Source of the DNA: Acidobacteriota bacterium
GTDB lineage: Bacteria > Acidobacteriota > Vicinamibacteria > Vicinamibacterales > UBA2999
Assembly (NCBI GenBank): GCA_947465645.1
Contig: CANIBQ010000094.1
Coordinates: 1 to 19,352, forward strand
Length of the DNA: 19,352 bases
Direction of reading: 5' to 3'
This document shows, piece by piece, positions 8,292 through 15,709 of this stretch. Position 1 is the first letter of the stretch. Each line of letters opens with the position of its first letter. Both the position numbers and the translations under genes were made by a program. The notes below the pieces were generated by a model, which saw only the letters and a program-made list of their open reading frames with translations, made no database searches and had not been told where the DNA came from.

Positions 8292-8939
8292 ATTAACCGC
8301 CGTCTCGGCGTGCTGATCTCCGGGCGAGGCAGCAATCTTCAGGCGCTGATCGACGCCATTGGCGACGGTCGGCTCGACGCGTCCGTCGCCGTCGTGATTT
8401 CCAATCGTGAGGGAGCGGGCGGTCTCGAGAAGGCGCGCCGCGCCGGCGTCGAGGCGGTGGTGCTCGGCCACCGCGGATGGCCGTCGAGAGATGATTACGA
8501 TCGCGCGCTCGTACGAGAGTTGAAGGCACGCGACGTCGGCCTCGTGTGTCTTGCGGGATTCATGCGCCTGCTTGGCGCACCACTCCTCGAGGCGTTTCCT
8601 AACGCCGTCGTCAACATTCATCCCTCGCTCTTGCCTGCGTTTCCTGGCGTCGATGCGCAGCGGCAGGCGCTCGACTACGGCGTGCGGGTGAGCGGCGTCA
8701 CCGTCCACCTCGTCACGCCCGAGCTCGATGGCGGCCCCATCGTGCTGCAGCGAACCGTGCCGGTGTTACCTGACGACACGGTCGAGTCTCTGGCCGCGCG
8801 GATACTCGTCGAAGAGCACCTGGCGTATCCCGAAGCCGTGGCGCTCCTGCTGGACGGCGGCTGGCGCGTCGAAGGGCGACGGTTCGTTCGAGGAGGGGGC
8901 TCGGGTGGAGCTAGATCTGCGAGCGCCGCTTCAGCGTGA
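8277..8939 (+). CDS. purN: Phosphoribosylglycinamide formyltransferase
   Basis: PurN transfers a formyl group from 10-formyl-THF to GAR. With the ATG at 8277 the product has 220 residues. RRLGVLISGRGSNLQALIDA is the usual N-terminal Rossmann strand and phosphate loop. The catalytic residues are Asn113 and His115 in VVNIHPSLLPAFPG and Asp151 in TPELDGGPIVLQ. The first residues MTPDP come from the right inverted repeat of the inserted transposase unit, so the native start was probably replaced. In-frame GTG codons at 8262 and 8211 are possible alternatives. The last ~20 residues (RGGGSGGARSASAASA) are a low-complexity tail that overlaps the end of the convergent phosphoesterase gene by 29 bp. 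Confidence 0.95.
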   Translation: MTPDPINRRLGVLISGRGSNLQALIDAIGDGRLDASVAVVISNREGAGGLEKARRAGVEAVVLGHRGWPSRDDYDRALVRELKARDVGLVCLAGFMRLLGAPLLEAFPNAVVNIHPSLLPAFPGVDAQRQALDYGVRVSGVTVHLVTPELDGGPIVLQRTVPVLPDDTVESLAARILVEEHLAYPEAVALLLDGGWRVEGRRFVRGGGSGGARSASAASA

Positions 8940-9741
8940 TGACGGCGACTTCTGGCGGACAGTTGATGCGCACCGGCACGTAGACCGTTCCCACCCCGCG
9001 ACTCACGAAGATCGCGGTGTTGTCCTGCCCGCCGACGCCCTGAATAATCGGAAACCGCTTGCGCGTGACGACAGGTCCGATCCCAGGAACCAGTACCTGT
9101 CCTCCATGTGTGTGGCCCGACAGCACGGCGGGAATGTCGAGGGCGGCGGCCTCGGTGAGCCGCCGGGGGTCGTGCGCGAGGAGCAGCGCCGAGCTCTCCG
9201 TCTTTTTCCGCAGGATGCGCGCGATGTCTGCGGCGCGCCGCGTCCAGTACCGGATGCCCACGAGCTCGAGGCCGGCCCCCCGGATTTCCACACGCGTGCG
9301 GGCGTCCTTCAGGACGCTGATGTGCTGCGCCGCCAGCGCAGCCGGCATGTCCCGATCGTCGTCGTGGTTGCCGAGAATGGCGAAGACGCCGTGGGGCGCC
9401 TGCAGCGGCGCGAGCAGTTCGGCGACCGGGCCGACGAACGCGCGATCGCCGAACGTGACGTAATCGCCGCCGAGGACGATCAGGTCCGGCTTCTGCGCGA
9501 GCAGCAGGTTCACCGCGCCCGATACGTCGTCGGCGGGAACCATTGCGCTGTGGTGGATGTCGGTGATCAGTCCGACGCGCAGGCCGTCGAGCGCCGGTTC
9601 CAGCCCGGACACCGGAATCGATGCCTCGGTGACACCGATGTGGTGCCGCTCGTAGGCGTAGCCGTAGGACCCGGCACCCGTGGCGGCGCCAATCGTCGTG
9701 ACGAGCACGCCTTTAATCGCCGCGCGGCGGGTGAGCAGCAT
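8911..9741 (-). CDS. Tat-exported calcineurin-like metallophosphoesterase (YkuE-like)
   Basis: The 276-residue protein starts at the ATG whose first base is 9741, giving a twin-arginine signal (MLLTRRAAIKGVLVTTIGAA). AGAAG lies a few bases upstream. An in-frame start at 9789 would add 16 residues encoded by a repeat-like palindrome and push the signal inward, so it is not preferred. The two-metal phosphoesterase motifs are all present: LITDIHHS, VLGGDYVTFG, ILGNHDDD, LLLAHDPR and LSGHTHGGQV. This matches the membrane- or periplasm-associated YkuE-type branch, whose substrates are uncertain (cell-wall, lipid-linked or nucleotide phosphates). Its 3' end overlaps purN by 29 bp tail to tail. It is divergent from tyrS. 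Confidence 0.9.
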   Translation of the reverse strand: MLLTRRAAIKGVLVTTIGAATGAGSYGYAYERHHIGVTEASIPVSGLEPALDGLRVGLITDIHHSAMVPADDVSGAVNLLLAQKPDLIVLGGDYVTFGDRAFVGPVAELLAPLQAPHGVFAILGNHDDDRDMPAALAAQHISVLKDARTRVEIRGAGLELVGIRYWTRRAADIARILRKKTESSALLLAHDPRRLTEAAALDIPAVLSGHTHGGQVLVPGIGPVVTRKRFPIIQGVGGQDNTAIFVSRGVGTVYVPVRINCPPEVAVITLKRRSQI

Positions 9742-9748
9742 AGCTTCT

Positions 9749-9788
9749 GGCCTGAGCGTAGCGAAGGCCTGGCGCGCGGCGCGCGCCA
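9749..9788. repeat. Pair of REP-like hairpins upstream of the phosphoesterase gene
   Basis: The first unit, 9749-9769, has complementary ends GGCCT/AGGCC with G-A and A-G mismatches inside, the form of a classical REP hairpin; its centre reads GAGCGTAGCGA. The second unit, 9770-9788, is a perfect 8-bp stem (TGGCGCGC/GCGCGCCA) with a 3-base loop. They lie directly next to each other in the 5' untranslated region of the phosphoesterase gene. Confidence 0.55.
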
Positions 9789-9798
9789 AGAAACATAG

Positions 9799-9847
9799 TA
9801 ACCAACCACGGCTGCATAAACCGAAAGCGGGCAGCCGTAGTTGGTTA
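9799..9847. promoter_or_regulatory. 17-bp inverted repeat in the divergent phosphoesterase/tyrS promoter region
   Basis: The arm at 9799-9815 pairs with 9831-9847 over 17 bp with a single C-A mismatch, around a 15-base loop. Both arms read GTTGGTTA outwards. They are followed by TATAGT on the + strand (9846-9851, toward tyrS) and by TACTAT on the - strand (9799-9794, toward the phosphoesterase), both -10-like. The dyad could be an operator serving both genes, or a leader hairpin of tyrS. No T-box features are seen. Confidence 0.5.
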
Positions 9848-9859
9848 TAGTAGCGGCTG

Positions 9860-11131
9860 ATGGACCTGTATGGCGAGTTGACGTGGCGCGGGCTCGTCTA
9901 CGACGAAACTGAAGGGGTCCGCGAGCTGATCGCTCGCGAGAAGGTCACCGCCTACGCCGGTTTCGACCCCACCGCAGCGAGCCTGCACGTCGGCCACCTG
10001 CTCCCGATTCTGTCGCTGGCCAGGGCGCAGCGCTTCGGTCATTCGCCGATCGCGCTGGTCGGCGGCGGCACGGGACTGATCGGCGACCCGAGCTTCAAGG
10101 CGGCGGAACGGGCGCTGCTGTCCCTCGAGGAAGTGGAGCGCAACGCCGCCGGCATCCGCTCGCAGTTGGCACGCTTTCTCGACTTCGAGGATCCCGCCAA
10201 TCCCGCCCGTCTCGAGAACAACGCGGAGTGGCTGACGAAGCTGAGCGCCATCGAGTTCATGCGCGACGTCGGCAAGCATTTTTCCGTCAACGCGATGATG
10301 GCCAAGGAATCGGTGAAGCGGCGCCTCGAAGGCGAAGACGGCATCTCGTACACCGAATTCAGCTATCCGCTGTTGCAGGCGTACGACTTCCTGATGCTGT
10401 ACGACCGCTTCAACTGCCAGGTGCAGCTCGGAGGCAGCGATCAGTGGGGAAACATCACTGCGGGGATGGATTTGATCCGGCGCGTTCGAGGGGCGAAGGC
10501 CTACGGCCTCGTCTTACCGCTGCTGATGACGGCCGCCGGCACGAAGTTCGGCAAGACCGAAGCCGGCAGCGTCTGGCTCGATCCGCAGCTCACCTCGCCA
10601 TTCCGCTTCTACCAGTTCTGGCTCAACACCGACGACGGCGACGTGGTGAGGCATCTCAGGTTCTTCACGTTCCTGGACGCGGAGCGCACCGGCGCGTTGC
10701 AGGACGCAACCGAGCGCGCCCCGGAGCACCGCGAGGCGCAGCGGACCCTCGCACTCGAGGTCACGACGCTCGTCCACGGATCCGAGCAGGCGCTGCGCGC
10801 CGAGCACGCGTCGAGCGTCCTGTTCGGCGAAGACATCGCTACTCTCCCTGCCGACGACGTCCTTGCCGTCTTTGACGACGTGCCCTCGTCAACGGTCAGT
10901 CCGGAGACTCTGTCCGGCGACGGTGTACCGATGGTCGAAGTCCTCGTCGCGAGCGGCCTGGCTGCGTCCAAGGGCGAAGCGCTGCGTCTCATTCGCGGAG
11001 GCGGCGTCTACGTGAACAACCGCCGCATCACCGACGAGCGGGCGAGGCTACGGTCGGCCGACGCCATTGACGGCAGGCTCTTCGTCCTCCGCAAGGGCGC
11101 GAAGCAGAATCACGTCGTCAAGATCGGATAA
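9860..11131 (+). CDS. tyrS: Tyrosyl-tRNA synthetase
   Basis: TyrRS charges tRNA-Tyr with tyrosine. The 423-residue product has the class I signatures: the HIGH motif as HVGH (43-46) after AYAGFDPTAASL, and the KMSKS equivalent as KFGKT (229-233). It is therefore the bacterial TyrRS type with that variant loop. Tyrosine-binding segments YPLLQAYDF and GGSDQWGNITAG (191-202) are present. The C-terminal S4 RNA-binding domain spans about 355-423 (VEVLVASGLAASKGEALRLI, GGVYVNNRRI). The ATG at 9860 has no strong Shine-Dalgarno sequence. The upstream inverted repeat at 9799-9847 suggests control at the leader or promoter. No anomaly in the coding region. Confidence 0.98.
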   Translation: MDLYGELTWRGLVYDETEGVRELIAREKVTAYAGFDPTAASLHVGHLLPILSLARAQRFGHSPIALVGGGTGLIGDPSFKAAERALLSLEEVERNAAGIRSQLARFLDFEDPANPARLENNAEWLTKLSAIEFMRDVGKHFSVNAMMAKESVKRRLEGEDGISYTEFSYPLLQAYDFLMLYDRFNCQVQLGGSDQWGNITAGMDLIRRVRGAKAYGLVLPLLMTAAGTKFGKTEAGSVWLDPQLTSPFRFYQFWLNTDDGDVVRHLRFFTFLDAERTGALQDATERAPEHREAQRTLALEVTTLVHGSEQALRAEHASSVLFGEDIATLPADDVLAVFDDVPSSTVSPETLSGDGVPMVEVLVASGLAASKGEALRLIRGGGVYVNNRRITDERARLRSADAIDGRLFVLRKGAKQNHVVKIG

Positions 11132-11136
11132 GTGAC

Positions 11137-11163
11137 ATGAACACTCCCGTGAAGGTGGCCTGA
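11137..11163 (+). CDS. Possible 8-codon leader ORF coupled to the oxygenase gene
   Basis: ATG at 11137 begins an 8-codon frame (MNTPVKVA) whose TGA at 11161-11163 overlaps the ATG of the next gene (TGATG). The Shine-Dalgarno-like AAGGTGG of the oxygenase (11152-11158) lies inside it. It has no visible ribosome binding site of its own, so translation is uncertain. Confidence 0.2.
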   Translation: MNTPVKVA

Positions 11164-12026
11164 TGTTGAGCGCAGTTAATCGCAGCGTCCGCTCCGCGGA
11201 CGTCGACGTGTCGGACGCGGGTCGTCTCGCCGATGCGATCGAGCAGATGTACGACGACCGGCTCGACGTAGTAGTCGTTCGCCGCGCGCTGGATCCGGAT
11301 CGTCTCGCCAGGGTCGGCGAATACCTGGACCGCGGCGACGTGAACCCCGGGTGGGCCAGGCCGAACGAGCGAATGCCAATTGAAGACATTCAGGTGCTCG
11401 GCACCGATACGCCGGCGACCCCGACGTACTCCGCGCCGACGGGCGCTTCCCTTGATTCCTACCTGGAGAGCGCCGACCGCCATCGTTCGGCCACCGAGGG
11501 CCTGTTCGACGCGGATTTCAACGTGTGCGATGAATTTCGCCGGGTCCTCGGACAGTTCGCCGGCGGCCGCGAGGTGGATATTCCGGTGGCCGACGACGGA
11601 CGCCAGTACGTGCCGTTTACGATTCGGCGCCTCGTGGACGGCCGGCAGATCGGCCTGCATCACGACTACCATTACCCGCTGTCGTTGTACAGCGAGCTCG
11701 CTCCGAAGCTGGATACCCGGACGCTTATCAGCTTCGTGGCGACGCTTCGGCGGCCCGAGGCAGGTGGCGAGCTGTTCGTGTACGCCGTGACGCCAGACAC
11801 GCCCGATCCTCCGAAGATGCCGAATGGCTTTCAGTGGGACCTCGAGGCGGTTGAGCGGCGTTTCGACTGGACTTCCTTCGAGACCAATCCGGGCGATCTC
11901 TTTCTGCTGGCGTCGGGACGGTGCCTCCATCGAATCGGCAAGGTAGAGGGGCCCAGAGCCCGGGTGTCCATGGGGGGATTCCTTGCGCTCGACAAGGCTG
12001 ACAGCAGGATCTTGTATTGGAGTTGA
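11163..12026 (+). CDS. 2-oxoglutarate/Fe(II)-dependent oxygenase family protein
   Basis: The 287-residue protein shows the iron-binding facial triad of the 2OG oxygenases: His166-x-Asp168 in IGLHHDYHYPL and a distal His256 in RCLHRIGKVEGPRARVSMGGF. Arg267, 11 residues after the distal His, is well placed to bind the 2-oxoglutarate carboxylate. The region before it (VPFTIRRLVDG) forms the first strands of the double-stranded beta-helix. The substrate cannot be told from sequence. No signal peptide is seen, so it is probably cytoplasmic. The gene follows tyrS after 31 bp with a good AAGGTGG site, and overlaps the prenyltransferase gene by 10 bp. It may therefore act in the same pathway as the EboC-like protein. 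Confidence 0.75.
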   Translation: MLSAVNRSVRSADVDVSDAGRLADAIEQMYDDRLDVVVVRRALDPDRLARVGEYLDRGDVNPGWARPNERMPIEDIQVLGTDTPATPTYSAPTGASLDSYLESADRHRSATEGLFDADFNVCDEFRRVLGQFAGGREVDIPVADDGRQYVPFTIRRLVDGRQIGLHHDYHYPLSLYSELAPKLDTRTLISFVATLRRPEAGGELFVYAVTPDTPDPPKMPNGFQWDLEAVERRFDWTSFETNPGDLFLLASGRCLHRIGKVEGPRARVSMGGFLALDKADSRILYWS

Positions 12027-12784
12027 CGCCAGCCGTCGATGTTGCTGGCGGCGCTGAAAGACGACGAGGCGTGACCCGCGAGCGGCCTCGCTGGCGGTCC
12101 TACCTGCTGCTGTCGCGGGTTTCGAACCTGCCGACGGTCTGGAGCAACGTGCTCGCCGGTACCGTCGCCGCACACGCGGCCCTCAACTGGCCCGATGTCG
12201 TGCGGCTCGCGGCTGGAGTGTCACTGCTTTACACGGCTGGGATGTTCTTCAACGACGTGTTCGACCGTGACAGCGATGCGGTGGAGCGTCCAGACCGGCC
12301 AATTCCGGCGGGCGACGTCCATCTGGGCGTCGTGGTTGTCGCCGCGTCCGCGATGATGGCTCTGGGGATGGCTGTCGTGGCGTGGCCACGAGGGGCGGGG
12401 GCACCGCTGGCGTGGAGCACTGTTCTTGTCGCCGCCATCCTTTTCTACAACTACCGGCACAAGAGGAATCCGTTCGGTCCTCTCGTCATGGGGATCTGCC
12501 GGGGCCTGGTTTATTGTGTCGTCGCCTCAGCGGTTGCGACGACTGTGGGGCCCCCGGTGTTTGCCGCCGCCGCCGGCCTGGTGATCTACGTCCTCGCGCT
12601 CACCGAGGTGGCGAAACGAGTCGGGCCACGCGCCGGGGTCGTGGTCCCGCTGCTGATCGCAGGAATCTCGCTGTTCGACGCGGCGGTCATCGGCCTGAAC
12701 GGAGGCGGTGGCGGCCTCGTGATCGCTGCCGCGGTGGGATTCCCTCTAACGCTGATTCTTCAGCGGGTCGTGCCGGGAACCTGA
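12017..12784 (+). CDS. eboC: UbiA-like prenyltransferase, EboC type
   Basis: This is a polytopic membrane protein of the UbiA superfamily, 255 residues from a TTG at 12017. AGGA lies 7 bases upstream and the gene overlaps the oxygenase by 10 bp; a GTG at 12071 is a good alternative and begins nearer the conserved region. After WRSYLLLSRVSNLPTVWSN, a hallmark of the EboC branch, comes the first Asp-rich motif NDVFDRDSD (79-87) and RPDRPIP. The second motif is reduced to YNYRHKRNPFGPLVMG, lacking the second Asp cluster of true UbiA, as expected for this branch. It is convergent with eboF, sharing 25 bp at the 3' ends, so it is detached from the - strand ebo operon it belongs with functionally. 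Confidence 0.82.
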   Translation: MELTPAVDVAGGAERRRGVTRERPRWRSYLLLSRVSNLPTVWSNVLAGTVAAHAALNWPDVVRLAAGVSLLYTAGMFFNDVFDRDSDAVERPDRPIPAGDVHLGVVVVAASAMMALGMAVVAWPRGAGAPLAWSTVLVAAILFYNYRHKRNPFGPLVMGICRGLVYCVVASAVATTVGPPVFAAAAGLVIYVLALTEVAKRVGPRAGVVVPLLIAGISLFDAAVIGLNGGGGGLVIAAAVGFPLTLILQRVVPGT

Positions 12785-14166
12785 TCGAACAGGTGCCCGA
12801 GCATCGCGTCGCGGATCGCGGTGCACGGCACTGCGCCGCCCACGCCGCCGTCCGCGGCGTTTTTCTCGGAGGACAGGAACACCGGTCCATCTTCTGGCCG
12901 GTCGGTGATCCGGCCGTGCGATCCGCGCACGATTGACGCGTCGAGCGGAATCATCTCCATCAGATAGCGAAAGCCGAGCTTCTTCTTCGCGAGCGTGTAG
13001 CCGAGCTTCACCCTGGGCAGCGGAATACGTGGATCGACAAAGAGCTCCGCTGGGTCGTACCCGGGCTTGCGATGGATGTCGACGGTCCGCGCATAGTCGG
13101 GGGCCCTCGCGTCGTCGAGCCAATAGTAATAGGTGAACCACGAGTCCGCGGCGGACACCGCGACCAGTTCACCCGACCGCTCGTGATCGAGGCCCGCAGC
13201 CGCAATCTCTGCTCCGTCCATCACGACGTCGACGCCTGGCAGCCTCGCCACCAGCGCCTTCACGTCGCCAATCCGCGCGCGGTCGCGGACGTATATGTGT
13301 GCGACCTGGTGATCCGACACGGCGAAGGCTTCGCTGGCGCCGGCATCGAGGGCGTCGGTGCCCAGCTCGTCGCGGACAGCCAGGAGCCCAGCCTCGCGCA
13401 GCGCGCGGTTGATGTGAATCGGACGAGTCACGGCCGTCAGCCCGTATTCGGACAGCACGATGATCCGCCGCCCGCGCGCGCGCAAGCGATCGATCAGCCG
13501 CCCGCAGATCGCGTCGATGGCGCGCAGATCCTCGCGGATGCGTGGGTCGCCAGGGCCGAGCCGCTGAAGGTTGTAATCGAGGTGAGGCAGATAGATCAGC
13601 GACAGCGACGGAGACATCCATTCGTCCACGAGCAGCGACGCGTTCGCTATCCACTCGCTCGACCGGATGTCCGCCGTCGGTCCCCAGAAATTGAAGAACG
13701 GAAACGTGCCGATCTCGGCGGTCAGGCGGGCGGTGAGGTCGGCGGGGTAGCCGTAGATGTCAGGAACCTTACGGCCATCCGCCGGATAGATCGGGCGCGG
13801 CGTGACCGACCAGTCCGCCGAGCTGTACATGTTGTACCACCAGAACATCTTGGCGCAGGTGATCGCGGGGTCTCGGCGGCGCGCGGTCTCCCACACCTTC
13901 TCACCGGTGACCAACTGGTTCGACTGCTTCCAGAACATCACCTGCGCGAGGTCGCGGAAGTACCAGCCGTTGCCGACGATACCGTGCTGCCTGGGGAGCG
14001 TGCCGGTGAGGTAGGTCGCCTGCGCCGTGCACGTCACGGCCGGCAGGCCGGCGCGGATGGGCGCCACGCTGCCGTCGCGGGCCAGCGCGCGCAGGTTCGG
14101 CGTGTCGTCACCGATCATCGCCGGCGTCAGGCCGACGACGTTGAGAACCGCGGTTGGATAAATCAC
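12760..14166 (-). CDS. eboF: Ebo-cluster phosphodiesterase/nucleotide pyrophosphatase-like protein (EboF)
   Basis: The 468-residue protein belongs to the alkaline phosphatase-like, nucleotide pyrophosphatase branch. It starts at a GTG (14166) within GTGA, overlapping the eboB stop. VLNVVGLTPAMIGDDTPNL supplies the first metal Asp region, and Thr45 in LPAVTCTAQATY is the likely nucleophile. Other conserved blocks are IYLPHLDYNLQR (191-202), SEYGLTAVTRPIHINR (239-254, where ordinary family members have a DHG-type motif), VSDHQVAHIYV (284-293) and IVRGSHGR. No signal peptide is seen. In ebo clusters this protein always accompanies EboA-C and is thought to act on the transported metabolite, but the substrate is unknown. 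Third gene of the - strand operon. Confidence 0.88.
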   Translation of the reverse strand: MIYPTAVLNVVGLTPAMIGDDTPNLRALARDGSVAPIRAGLPAVTCTAQATYLTGTLPRQHGIVGNGWYFRDLAQVMFWKQSNQLVTGEKVWETARRRDPAITCAKMFWWYNMYSSADWSVTPRPIYPADGRKVPDIYGYPADLTARLTAEIGTFPFFNFWGPTADIRSSEWIANASLLVDEWMSPSLSLIYLPHLDYNLQRLGPGDPRIREDLRAIDAICGRLIDRLRARGRRIIVLSEYGLTAVTRPIHINRALREAGLLAVRDELGTDALDAGASEAFAVSDHQVAHIYVRDRARIGDVKALVARLPGVDVVMDGAEIAAAGLDHERSGELVAVSAADSWFTYYYWLDDARAPDYARTVDIHRKPGYDPAELFVDPRIPLPRVKLGYTLAKKKLGFRYLMEMIPLDASIVRGSHGRITDRPEDGPVFLSSEKNAADGGVGGAVPCTAIRDAMLGHLFDQVPGTTR

Positions 14167-15047
14167 CGTACGGCGGGGATCTGTTCGCCGCGCAGCACGG
14201 AGTTGTTCTCGAACTTCTGCTGCCGGTCGATCGACGGCCGCTCTTCGATGCCCGCGACGTCGAGGCGCCCGGTCTGGCCAAAGAACGCCACCGGGTTGTG
14301 CCAGACGATCCGCTCAATCGCCTCTTCGCTTACGCCGCTGGCGCGCATCACCTCAATGGACTTCGGCACCTTCAAGGGGTCGCTGATGCCCCAGTCGGCG
14401 GCGCTGTTGATGATGATTCGGTCGGTCCCGTACTTGTTGACGAGCGCCGCCATCCGTTGCTCGTCCATCTTCGTGTTCGGATAGATCGAGTGGCCGGCCC
14501 AGCAGCGCGTCTCGAGCACGATCGGCAGCGTCTCTTCGTTGTTGTGATCGATCAGGATGCGCTCTTCGGGGAACCCTACTCGGCGCACGACATCGATGGT
14601 CCGAATCGTCCCGCGCTTCTTGTCGCGGTGGGGCGTATGGATCAGCACCGGCAGGTCGAACTCGCGGGCCAGCTCGAGCTGCCGGACGAGCGTCGTTTCC
14701 TCGGCGTCGGTCTGGTCGTCGAACCCGATCTCCCCAACTGCCACCACGCCGTCCTTGCCCAGGTAGCGCGGCATCAGCGCGAGCACGTCGTCGGCAAGCT
14801 TCACGTTGTTCGCTTCCTTCGGGTTCAAGCCGATGGTGCAGAAGTGCCTGATGCCGAACTGCGACGCGCGGAACCGCTCCCATCCGAGCAGGCTGTTGAA
14901 ATAGTCGACGAAGCTGCCCGCCATCGTCCGCGGCTGCCCGAGCCAGAACGCCGGTTCGACGATCGCGACGATGCCGGCCTGTGCCATCGCTTCGTAGTCG
15001 TCGGTCGTGCGCGACGTCATGTGAACGTGCGGGTCGAAAATCTTCAA
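14163..15047 (-). CDS. eboB: TatD-family metal-dependent hydrolase EboB
   Basis: The 294-residue protein is an amidohydrolase-fold TatD relative. Metal ligands are visible: His7 and His9 in FDPHVHM, Glu106 in VGEIGFD, His137 in LIHTPH, His168 in LIDHNN and Asp218 in NSAADWG. The start is a TTG at 15047 that overlaps the eboA stop (TTGA). AAGGA lies about 8 bases upstream in eboA, and no other start precedes the HxH motif. Its eboA-eboB-eboF neighbours identify it as EboB rather than the DNase-like TatD. A soluble cytoplasmic hydrolase is expected; the substrate is unknown. Confidence 0.88.
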   Translation of the reverse strand: MKIFDPHVHMTSRTTDDYEAMAQAGIVAIVEPAFWLGQPRTMAGSFVDYFNSLLGWERFRASQFGIRHFCTIGLNPKEANNVKLADDVLALMPRYLGKDGVVAVGEIGFDDQTDAEETTLVRQLELAREFDLPVLIHTPHRDKKRGTIRTIDVVRRVGFPEERILIDHNNEETLPIVLETRCWAGHSIYPNTKMDEQRMAALVNKYGTDRIIINSAADWGISDPLKVPKSIEVMRASGVSEEAIERIVWHNPVAFFGQTGRLDVAGIEERPSIDRQQKFENNSVLRGEQIPAVR

Positions 15048-15709
15048 CGTGGTTGTCCTTCGGATTGAGAAGCCGCCGTGAGTGCCAGGGGAAGGTCGGG
15101 CGGTACCGGCCGTCCCGCGGCGCGCAGCTCGGCCGCGTAGTCGCGCGCCATCCTGGACAGCTCGGTATTCACACGGCGATCCAGGCCGGCCACGCGCGTC
15201 AGCGATACGCCCAGGAACAGCGCTTTCAACACGAGTTGGTTGAAGTGCAGCTCGGGAAAATATCGCGCTGGATAGGTGTTTTCGCAGGCGATCGACTCAA
15301 ACAGCGGAACAATGTTGGTTCGGCAGGCATCGATCGCTGCCGGCAGGAATCGCTCCGCACATGGCATCAGCGGAAGGCCTTTCAGCCAACTCTGCTGCTC
15401 ACGCGAGTCTCCGCGGTCGTAACATTCCATGCCGACGATCACCAGATCGTCGGGCGGGACATCCTCCGCGAGCGACAACAGCAACACTGCTCTGAGGGCG
15501 TCCTCGCACGTCCACGTATCGAACGAGTGGCCCGGCGCATTGGCGTCCAGATGCACCCGCTCGGCCGGTGAGAGCCGCAGGGGGTCGCGTCCGGCTTTCC
15601 TCGGCGCGGCCGTGTAGGCTGCATACAGCGCCTCGCGTTCACCGGCGGCGGCGCGCGCCAGGACGTCGGCAAGCCAGGTGCGGAGGCCGTCATTCCGTCG
15701 TGCGCACAC
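15044..15709 (-). CDS. eboA: EboA domain-containing protein
   Basis: The 221-residue protein matches the EboA family through its diagnostic C-terminal half: EQQSWLKGLPLMP (103-115), then RTNIVPLFESIACENTYP and ARYFPELHFNQLVLKALFLG. The N-terminal half has ALYAAYTAAPRKAGRDPL and LSPAE. It is probably all-helical. The start is a GTG at 15709; a few residues may be missing compared with relatives. EboA has no known enzymatic activity; in cyanobacteria the cluster is needed to move the scytonemin monomer to the periplasm. The gene leads the eboA-eboB-eboF operon. Its start overlaps the start region of the divergent TonB receptor gene, leaving no intergenic promoter space. Confidence 0.88.
   Translation of the reverse strand: MCARRNDGLRTWLADVLARAAAGEREALYAAYTAAPRKAGRDPLRLSPAERVHLDANAPGHSFDTWTCEDALRAVLLLSLAEDVPPDDLVIVGMECYDRGDSREQQSWLKGLPLMPCAERFLPAAIDACRTNIVPLFESIACENTYPARYFPELHFNQLVLKALFLGVSLTRVAGLDRRVNTELSRMARDYAAELRAAGRPVPPDLPLALTAASQSEGQPR

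Noticed and set aside
9741..9789. Upstream start for the phosphoesterase at 9789
   Set aside because: The extra 16 residues are encoded by a palindromic repeat and would displace the twin-arginine signal from the N-terminus; the ATG at 9741 has an AGAAG site.
9790..9859. T-box riboswitch for tyrS
   Set aside because: Only one long hairpin is present in ~70 bases; no T-box bulge sequence, specifier loop or terminator/antiterminator pair is visible.
13072..14484. Long plus-strand open frame (470 aa) opposite eboF and eboB
   Set aside because: It is an antisense shadow of well-supported genes, Arg-rich, with no motif; a common artefact of high-GC DNA.
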